Source of the DNA: a virus
IMG/VR virus record: IMGVR_UViG_3300025736_000050
Span: 1-45,635 of that record
Length of the DNA stretch: 45,635 nt
Direction: 5' to 3' (one strand)
Shown here: positions 1-7,200 of the stretch, one piece after another
Layout: the number at the start of each line of letters is the position of its first letter
How positions within the stretch are numbered: the first letter of the stretch is position 1
Notes under the pieces: generated by a model
Databases searched by the model: none
Seen by the model: the letters and a program-made list of their open reading frames with translations, nothing else
What the model was told of the DNA's origin: nothing
Program-made: the position numbers and the translations under genes

Positions 1-469
1 ATCGAGAGCCGTTAAATCTCAGTGGAGCAATAGGGAATTTGTAATCGTTGATCTTAAACGTACAGCCAAAGCCGGTATGAAACGTACAGTCATAGTCGGT
101 ATTGAACGTACAGTCATAGTCGGTATTGAACGTACAGCCAGAGCCGGTATTGAACGTACAGCCATAGCCGGTATGAAACGTACAGCCAGAGTTGGTATTG
201 AACGTACAGCCAGAGTCGGTATTGAACGTACAGCCAGAGCCGGTATTGAACGTACAGTCATAGTCGGTATTGAACGTACAGCCAGAGCCGGTATTGAACG
301 TACAGCAAGAGTCGGTATTGAACGTACAGTCATGAATCCAATTAAAATCTAACACTAAACTATTTTCTACTGAAGAGAATGTGTTTGTTTTTTCATCCCA
401 TATAAAATCATCCAAGGATAGCGGTTCCCCGTTTTTCAACACTCTTTTTTGCACTTCTAACTTATCCAT
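1..469 (-). CDS. CTFNT octapeptide-repeat protein, N-terminal part (runs off left edge)
   Basis: The gene starts at the ATG at 467-469, with an AAGGA Shine-Dalgarno about 9 nt upstream, and stays open to the window edge. It begins MDKLEVQKRV and has about 47 ordinary residues. Twelve 8-residue units of the form C-T-F-(N/H)-T-(G/D)-(S/Y)-(G/D) follow from Cys48, and the reading then passes into the unique sequence starting at INDYKF. The same unique sequence recurs at the right end (45067-45635), so on a circular molecule the full protein would have about 230 residues. Regular Cys, Thr and Phe positions suggest a solenoid-like or cross-linked fold, but the function is unknown. The other two open frames across the array (VRSIP-type on this strand, GIERT-type on the other) are shadows: only this frame joins non-repetitive, protein-like ends and has a ribosome site. 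Confidence 0.8.
   Translation of the reverse strand, partial: MDKLEVQKRVLKNGEPLSLDDFIWDEKTNTFSSVENSLVLDFNWIHDCTFNTDSCCTFNTGSGCTFNTDYDCTFNTGSGCTFNTDSGCTFNTNSGCTFHTGYGCTFNTGSGCTFNTDYDCTFNTDYDCTFHTGFGCTFKINDYKFPIAPLRFNGSR
56..335. repeat. 24-bp tandem repeat array, left copy
   Basis: About 12 head-to-tail units of 24 bp lie here. Each has a constant core (ggtattgaacgtacag on the + strand) and a variable 8-9 base part such as gccagagcc or gtcatagtc. The unit length is a multiple of three, so unit gain or loss keeps the minus-strand CTFNT protein in frame. Unit order differs from the right-end copy although the flanking sequence is the same. Confidence 0.95.
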
Positions 470-479
470 TTCGCTATCC

Positions 480-503
480 TTCCGCCCTGTTCGGGCTTGT
501 TAG
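480..503. repeat. 24-bp direct repeat flanking the octapeptide-repeat gene (copy 1)
   Basis: These 24 bases are identical to 45072-45095. They contain a small inverted repeat (GCCC, 5-nt loop, GGGC). On the minus strand they supply part of the leader, ending in GGCGGAA just before the repeat gene start. They also overlap the stop codon of the upstream short reading frame (500-502). Together the two copies bracket the repeat-protein gene on the circular map. Confidence 0.85.
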
Positions 504-690
504 CTACATTCTTTAAGTACATCTAAACACTCCAACATTTCTTCCTCATCACCGCATTCAATAGCCTCTTCGGCTCGCTCAATCTTAGAATTTAATATGG
601 TCGCACCAAAAACACCTGGCACGCCAACATCTTTATACATTCCCAACAATTTCTTGCAACGCTTCAGTTCTTCAGTTAATTTTCTGGCAT
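500..690 (-). pseudogene. short gene with an apparent 1-base deletion (about 63-residue protein)
   Basis: A strong ribosome site (AAAGGTG, 5-nt spacer) precedes an ATG at 688-690, but that frame stops after four codons (MPEN). Adding one A in the following A-run gives a continuous protein beginning MPEKLTEELKRCKKLLGMYK, rich in Lys, Glu and Leu, and ending LDVLKECS at the TAA at 500-502. The length is 191 bases, one short of 64 codons. Either the gene is broken, the assembly misses one A in a homopolymer, or the protein starts at a weak internal ATG. Function is unknown. It lies between the DnaB-type helicase and the octapeptide-repeat gene. Confidence 0.55.
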
Positions 691-789
691 AATTTCACCT
701 TTCAAAATCGCCCACCACCGCCAACAATTTGCCTTCGGTAGTTACGCACCCGGCAAAGCTTTTACGCAATTAGTTATGACGGCAGCGGG

Positions 790-2103
790 CTAGTTTGCAT
801 CCAAGAACCTCATATTATTTCCTTCAAACTTCAGTTTAATATCACCAGTCGGACCATTCCTTTGCTTGGCAACTATAAGCGTAGCCAGACCATCATGTTG
901 TGCCTTATCCTTCTTGTAATAATCGTCACGAAGTAAGAGCAGAACCGTGTCCGAATCCTGTTCTAAATTCCCAGACTCTCTCAAGTCAGAAATAGCAGGA
1001 CGATGATTAGTTCTCTCATCAGCCATTCGGTTCAACTGACACACCACAACAATCGGGATATCAAGTTCTCTGGCCAATAGTTTAATCAGCCGAGAACATT
1101 CACCTACGGCCTCGTATCTCTTACCCTTACCCTTAATCTCCATAAGTTGCAGATAATCTATCACGACCAGTTTAATATCATGGCTTCTCCGTAGCATCCG
1201 ACATTGACTTCTCAACCCATACGGCGTCAACTTAGGATAGTCACATATAACCAGCGGTAACATAGACTCTTCTGCCGCGACAGATTCCAACATGGTTATC
1301 CCAACGTCACCCAAGTACGCCTTCTGCATCTGGTAATAGCCAAGCTCAGAGCGTGCGGCTAAATGCCTCTCTATCAAAGAGTCGGCAGACATCTCCAGTG
1401 AGAACACCGCCACCGCCCCCCCAGCGGCAGCGACGTTAGTAGCAATGTTAATGGCAAGGATAGACTTGCCCATAGACGGACGACCAGCTACGACGATCAT
1501 CTCGCCAGCATGAAGACCACCAACTACGTCATCGACATCACGGAACCCAGTAGCCAATCCCTCAGCACCATGCGTGGCCCGACTCTTCACAGTATTAACT
1601 ACCCTGGGTATGATAACAGAGATATGTTCAGGTTTAACTATTTGCTTCTTTTCAGCTATTCGTAATAATGCAGATTCAGCCTGGTCAGCAATCACAGATA
1701 AGTCAGCAGCAGGATGATATGCAGCGTCAATCAATTGCCCTGCCATTCTGATATACGACCGCAGAGTGGACTTTTCCTTCACACTCTTAGCGTAGTAGTT
1801 TCCATTAGCAGAAGTAGGAACACTCTCAGCTAGTGTTATCAGATAATCAACGCCACCAACGACATCAAGTGATTCAGTCTTATTCAGCATATCTCTCAGC
1901 GAAACAAGGTCTATCGGGATATTATCAGCTTGTAGTGACTTCATTGCCTTAAATATGATCTGATTAACATTAAGATAGAAATCGTCAGCAACTAACGTGT
2001 CGAATATATCTGGCCGGACTTCATCGTCTGTGTCAAGGATTATACTACCCAGAGTGCATGACTCTGCCTCTGGATTTTGGGGGGGGAGTTTTTCAGCCAT
2101 CAT
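790..2103 (-). CDS. dnaB-like: DnaB-type replicative DNA helicase
   Basis: This 437-residue protein has the two-domain layout of DnaB. An N-terminal helical domain opens with LPPQNPEAE, as in many DnaB proteins. A RecA-like C-terminal domain carries Walker A AGRPSMGKS (residues 206-214) and a Walker B segment VVIDYLQLM near residue 310. An Arg-rich segment (LRESGNLEQDSD) follows, as in replicative helicases. It would form the hexameric ring that unwinds DNA at the phage fork. The start overlaps the stop of the nuclease gene upstream (ATGATG), so the two are probably translationally coupled. An alternative ATG lies one codon later. A run of eight C residues occurs at codons 6-9. The length is normal for a phage DnaB. 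The family call is firm. Confidence 0.95.
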   Translation of the reverse strand: MMAEKLPPQNPEAESCTLGSIILDTDDEVRPDIFDTLVADDFYLNVNQIIFKAMKSLQADNIPIDLVSLRDMLNKTESLDVVGGVDYLITLAESVPTSANGNYYAKSVKEKSTLRSYIRMAGQLIDAAYHPAADLSVIADQAESALLRIAEKKQIVKPEHISVIIPRVVNTVKSRATHGAEGLATGFRDVDDVVGGLHAGEMIVVAGRPSMGKSILAINIATNVAAAGGAVAVFSLEMSADSLIERHLAARSELGYYQMQKAYLGDVGITMLESVAAEESMLPLVICDYPKLTPYGLRSQCRMLRRSHDIKLVVIDYLQLMEIKGKGKRYEAVGECSRLIKLLARELDIPIVVVCQLNRMADERTNHRPAISDLRESGNLEQDSDTVLLLLRDDYYKKDKAQHDGLATLIVAKQRNGPTGDIKLKFEGNNMRFLDAN

Positions 2104-3092
2104 GCTATCTCCGCATCTTTAGCATTATCTGGATTCACAGAGATAACTTCCTTCTTCCAATACTCACTTGCATTAACTTCATACGCCGACCGGGACACCT
2201 TCTTCCATTGGACAATAAACTCACCGCATAATATATCCTGACCTTCAATCAACTTCTTCTTCAGTTGCCTTTCAATAGCGTCAAACTTCTTCTTACTCAA
2301 CTGTAAATCATCACGTTGCTTCAAGAGTTCTTCTATCTCAGTATTATCGAACAACTCAAGATTACCAGTAGCAATTAAATCAGGTAGGCATTCATGGGCA
2401 AACTTACAGCGAGAACAATCCTCTGGCGAGTTAATCTTGCTAGGTAGCGTACCTGCCTTAACATGGGCATTAACTCTCTCAGCCTTCTGCAACAACCCCT
2501 CGGCATAGTCATAATCCAGGTCAAAGAATATGGACTTGATATCGTATAGATTCTGCTTATTCACAAAAATAATACAGCATTTGTCTATATCCATACCCAA
2601 GGCATATAAGAATAACTGACCTCTGTATTTCTTCGTCCACGGATATTTAGTTAAATCGTCATAAGTGTGGATAGTATTGAATACATGACTCGAACAGGTC
2701 TTGATATCGACCACACAAGCATTTAGCCATGTTCCGTCCTCACTCATTACTTGCAGGATACCGTCAATATGCCCGGTGATATCGTGAGTCCTTTGCATAT
2801 TGGCATCTATATCAGACTGAGAACCGACGATACGCCATTGAGGGGAAGATGAGCGACCCAGTGTTGCCAGTATCTTCTCGATAATCGGCTCAAGTTCGTT
2901 ACCAGTCTCAAAGATGCCCTGTAGAGATGGAGGGACCGGCTTGGCCTTCTGCCACATGGTTCGCATATAGACAAGCCTACGTTCGCATGGGTCGTCCAGT
3001 GAAGATGCCCGGTTAGTATGACATGGCCATACCTTAGATTTAGTCTTTAGAAATTCAATAGCATTCTCAGATATGTTCGGTAAATTCATCAT
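2100..3092 (-). CDS. Cas4/RecB-like PD-(D/E)XK nuclease with Fe-S-type cysteines
   Basis: The 330-residue protein has the elements of a RecB-family exonuclease of the Cas4 type: Cys36 in a PCERR context, GHIDG (107-111) as the acidic motif, VVDIKTC (127-133, with D129 and K131) as the D-x-K core, and a C-terminal cluster Cys226, Cys229 and Cys235. Four such cysteines normally hold an iron-sulfur cluster. In phages these enzymes act in recombination or end processing. It sits directly between a possible annealing protein and the helicase, which fits a replication-recombination module. The start could be either of two consecutive ATG codons, with GGAAAGGATT as ribosome site. It is not part of a CRISPR locus, since no array is present. 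Confidence 0.88.
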   Translation of the reverse strand: MMNLPNISENAIEFLKTKSKVWPCHTNRASSLDDPCERRLVYMRTMWQKAKPVPPSLQGIFETGNELEPIIEKILATLGRSSSPQWRIVGSQSDIDANMQRTHDITGHIDGILQVMSEDGTWLNACVVDIKTCSSHVFNTIHTYDDLTKYPWTKKYRGQLFLYALGMDIDKCCIIFVNKQNLYDIKSIFFDLDYDYAEGLLQKAERVNAHVKAGTLPSKINSPEDCSRCKFAHECLPDLIATGNLELFDNTEIEELLKQRDDLQLSKKKFDAIERQLKKKLIEGQDILCGEFIVQWKKVSRSAYEVNASEYWKKEVISVNPDNAKDAEIA

Positions 3093-3248
3093 CTAATCCT
3101 TTCCAAAAAGATACGGCAGCAGCAGGCTGGAAAGGTCGGGTTATTTAAGAAGTGAACCCACCGCCACCGTATGTTTCTAATTGTTCAAAATGCGGTGACA
3201 GGGGAAAACATTAAACCCCACCACCGCTGCTGCAAATGGGAGAAAACT
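3093..3248. other. intergenic stretch with long-range inverted repeat
   Basis: No gene with a credible start is seen here. GCAGCAGC and GCTGCTGC arms near the two ends could pair over about 100 nt on the minus-strand transcript. A start-less short frame on the minus strand ends in a Gly-rich FTS sequence and may be a remnant. Confidence 0.3.
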
Positions 3249-4160
3249 CTAGGTAAACATCTCTTCGGAGTTGCCACCGGTTACTTTCAAGTGTGCTTCG
3301 TATGCTTCTTTTGTCTTCTTGTGGCAAATGGCCAGTGAAGTCCCGGACATCCGAGTCGTAGTATCAAACGATACGACATTACCATCCTTACCCTTAAATG
3401 ATGTCAACTTAATGAGTTGTGTTTTCATAGCTGCCTTATCACCATTGTTCATTTCAGTGAGACAAGCAGTAATCTCTTTGCGTTTATCAGCATCACCAGA
3501 CTTATCAGCAGGGGGCTTATTCTGTGTACCACCGCCACTACCACCACCGTAAGTTACGCGGTGAATCAGGTTGGCGTCGCCACCGTGATCTGCGATAATC
3601 TTAGCCAGCTTATCAGTCTTAATACCTCGCAATCCAAGCATCTGCTTGATACCATTACCAATACAGATATGCCTCGCAGCGGCCCGGATATCGTTCTCGT
3701 TAATATCCTCTAACGCCTTCCAGCCGCCCGCTTTAGTGAAGCCAAGGAACTTATCCCTTGTCGAATAAACGCCCTCACAGGGCAAGCTACGGCCCCACAA
3801 AAAGGCAGTAGCAGAGCAGATATATGTGTACCACCGTCCTTCACCGTCAGAACCGGAGTTCTTCTTCATAGTCCAGTTATCAAAGGTGAATGGCAGGTGC
3901 TTCAAGAACCTCTCCGCACCAGCACTTGATAGACAAGCTGTACCGTCATGGTCTATCCAATCTCCTTCATGGCAAATGTTTATGAACGTAGCCATTATTG
4001 CGTTCTCTGCTCTCTTAGCGTTCCTAGCCGCCCCTTCCAGTTGCGTAACAAACGAGTCATCAAAGAGTTGTAGATTATTTACACCCGCCTCCGAACTTCC
4101 ATTCTCAATAGGTACAATCGTACCATCTTCTACATTAGCATCAATAAATTCTTCCGACAT
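3249..4160 (-). CDS. unrecognised protein, possibly a recombination or annealing factor
   Basis: From the ATG at 4158-4160 the protein has 303 residues. A good ribosome site (GGAAAGGA) precedes that ATG; an upstream TTG at 4202 is less likely. The N-terminus is acidic and the central part folded-looking, including HICIGNGIKQMLGLRGI. A Gly-rich linker (YGGGSGGGTQN) and a charged C-terminal part follow. The middle motif, ending in an LGLR sequence, resembles sequences seen in phage proteins encoded next to Cas4-like nucleases, and the Gly-rich linker is reminiscent of single-strand-binding or annealing proteins. The position immediately before the nuclease and helicase supports a DNA-metabolism role. 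No catalytic signature is visible, so function is inferred from context only. Confidence 0.6.
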   Translation of the reverse strand: MSEEFIDANVEDGTIVPIENGSSEAGVNNLQLFDDSFVTQLEGAARNAKRAENAIMATFINICHEGDWIDHDGTACLSSAGAERFLKHLPFTFDNWTMKKNSGSDGEGRWYTYICSATAFLWGRSLPCEGVYSTRDKFLGFTKAGGWKALEDINENDIRAAARHICIGNGIKQMLGLRGIKTDKLAKIIADHGGDANLIHRVTYGGGSGGGTQNKPPADKSGDADKRKEITACLTEMNNGDKAAMKTQLIKLTSFKGKDGNVVSFDTTTRMSGTSLAICHKKTKEAYEAHLKVTGGNSEEMFT

Positions 4161-4252
4161 GATAAATTCCTTTCCAGTTATAACCTTTTTGATTCTTTCC
4201 AACAGGGTAATTATGGACCATAGAAACGAGAAGTCAAATTAAAAATGATAAA

Positions 4253-7200
4253 TTATTTGAAAGGCTTTTGCTTTTCTATTTCTAATTTGGCTTCAACAGA
4301 CGCCATCCTCTTAGCCATCAATACCCGTAATCTGTCAGACCTGCTAATCTTACCCTGGTTCTCCAGCCGTTTAATGCCAGTCATTCTATCACTAGCCTCA
4401 GAAGTAGCAGCCTTCCTCATATTTTCCAACAATGCGACATCCTTAACTCCTGGATTGTCTATATTAAACTTATAGTATTTCTTGTGTATCTCAAGGTCGA
4501 ATAGCTTACCGGCCAATCTGTGCATATCATATATCTCTTCTTTAGTAAGCTGTATTGCAGGAGGCACAAGATCATCCTCTCTGTCTTCAGCAGTCACAGT
4601 TCGCCCCATATCTGAGAAATGTTTCTGGTTATTGGGATGGTTGTGGTTCCATTTCGATAACATCCACACAGCGTTCCATCCCTTACTGGTCCCTTTCATA
4701 TCTTTCTGTAGCCGTACCGGATTGAACATTGCTCGCATAAACATTCCTGTCTCTGTATCTCCAGGCCGTTCTAAATCCTCACCCAATATATCCGGTATTG
4801 GCATCATAGTACCAACTTCAGCAAACCCCAAATCATATCTAGTACGCCTCTTGTAGTTCTCAAACCAAGACTCAGTTTTGTCTGTCCTGCTATTTCTTAT
4901 TTTCCTATCAGTGGCTTTGAATGCAGAGCCAAAAAGATTAGGTACGTGCATTCTGAAAAAGTTAGTCTTCAGCTTGTCGCCATACGTTGCCCAGTCTAAG
5001 ATAGATTTATAGGCATCGCCAAGACCTTTTACAAATGTCTGATTCGATATAAGACCAGCCGTTCTTGATGTGAATTGCGCACCAAGGTCGTCTATCTTAT
5101 CTTTCAGTTCATCCTTCTGTGCGGGTGTCATCTCAGATGTATCAACATCTAATAGCTTAGATAAATCGAATAAACCTTGCACGAAATTCACACCTATCCC
5201 TAGAGTTACAGACCAAGGGCCAGCGTTCTCGTAACTATGCCAACCACCAAATAGATAGAAACTTCCTCTTGGGGTTATCTGTCTATTAGTTCCTTCCGCT
5301 GATTTCCTTACAGGGCGATAGTCCCTTGTTGGAGTAATCTTCATATCTCTGACCAGAGGCCACAGCATAGCAGTTGCCGCAATACCAGCCATTGAGTTAG
5401 TGAAATCTCTTATCGCTTGTTGTGCGGTGTATTTCTTCCCGGTAATAAGTTTTTCCATTCCCTTAACGCCCATTAAGGGCATCCCAAAGACGCTGTTCTC
5501 AATCCCTCTTGCTGTAATCTGTATCGGGGTCTTAGCAAACATAATCAATAATGTCGTGGGTTTCATACCCAATATTTCCGCGTCCCTAAGTTTAAGCACT
5601 TGCTTCTCAAGACCACTGCTGGGTAATTGAAAAGAAATCTTATACATCTCTTGTTCTCGCAATGCCCTCTGCCATGACTCACTGCCTAAATCTTCAAGTT
5701 CATTATCCATGTAGTCTTTATATGTATGTTCCTCATCAAACGTCATGCCTTTAGCTTTTGCATTTCTAGTGGCAGCTTCAGCCACAACCGCATGAGCATA
5801 CACAGTCTTAATTAACTGGTCGCCAAAGGCTGTTGGTGCAGTACCACCCTTCCTGTAAAGAGTACCGAATAATCGCCCTATCTTAGTCCCCTTTAGCTTG
5901 CCTTGGACACCAAAAGGGTAACTCATTAACTTGCCAAACGCTTTGCCATTTAATGCCTGATTAGAATACATCCAGACATTCTTAGAATCTTGAAGGTTAG
6001 CAGTTTGTATCTCGAAGGCAGGAACCTCATACCAATAAGAATAAGCAGCGTTCTGAATAGCCCTCTTCCATGTTACTTTACTGAAAAACGCCTGCCACAT
6101 AGCAGGGGCTTCTTTTAATGTTGAATCAGCAATAGACTTAGCTTTAGACACTTTAGATAAGCCCACTCTGGCTGGTATTTCTAAAGCGGTCTTCACAATT
6201 AAATCACCTATAGCGTAAAATCCAGACATGGCATTGCGAATAGGTGTTGCTGGTGCGCTCATAAGATTATTACGCAACAACTCTATATAAGCGTCCCACA
6301 TCCCAGTCGAAGAGCGAGTCATGTTTATCTCTCGCATGATTCTATACGCAACTCGAATGTCATCCTTTATCTCTCCGTCAAGATTTCTTAGGTCAACGCC
6401 CCACGATATGATTTCCTTTCTCAAATCACGAATCTCATCCATGTCAGTTTGTAATATTTTCTCTATGGCCTTAGCACTTTTCAATGCGTCTTTTTCACGG
6501 CCTTCTTTTACCGCTTCAGTATAAGCTTTCCTTTCTGTTTCTAAGGCTATCCTGCGTCTGACCGGCATCCGTACCGCCGCATTTATTAACAGCTTATGTA
6601 TTGCCCTACCCATCTGCATACGACCAGCACCCATAACTAGTATCTGTGCTTCTGTTGATCTTATGTCACCACGCCCTGCAAATAATGATATAGAATATTC
6701 TATCTTTTCGTCGTTACCACTAACAAACCCGTCTAAGGCGGCATCCTCAGCAATGATCTGCATAGCAGCCTCTTCTTCAGGTGTCGATGGAATCTTACCA
6801 TCGAATGCCCTCTGGGTGAGTTCGGCTACCTGTGCAGGGTCATTTAATATCGTCGCAGCACCGGCCCATATCTCAGGAGCAGTCTTAGTTGGTGGTGGAC
6901 GCAAAGCCACCGCAAACATTCTCTTAGTCGCAGGTATTAAACCTGGGTTCCTCTGCCTAGTTGGAGGGATTGGACCATCTTCTTCCATTAGTCTTCTGTA
7001 TCTTTGTAGAGGATTTTCTGGAGTTCTTCTGGTTACACCTTCAGGGGGAGGCTGGTTCATGTTGACTTCAGGCGTAGCTTCACCCTGTTCACGTGGCCCA
7101 ACAAACTTTCTCTCAGGTCTTCGCTTAGGCTTCTTTGTCTCTCTGGATTTCTTTGCTGGCTCTTCTAATACTTTGCCGATAACATCACCAGACTCACCGA

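Noticed and set aside
56-335. Possible CRISPR array
   Set aside because: The units are contiguous 24-bp tandem repeats with no unique spacers, and they encode protein. The Cas4-like gene at 2100-3092 is a recombination-type nuclease with no cas neighbours.
1-352. Open frames through the repeat array (VRSIP-type on the minus strand and GIERT-type on the plus strand)
   Set aside because: They are shadows of the 24-bp repeat. They lack ribosome sites and non-repetitive protein-like ends, whereas the CTFNT frame has both.
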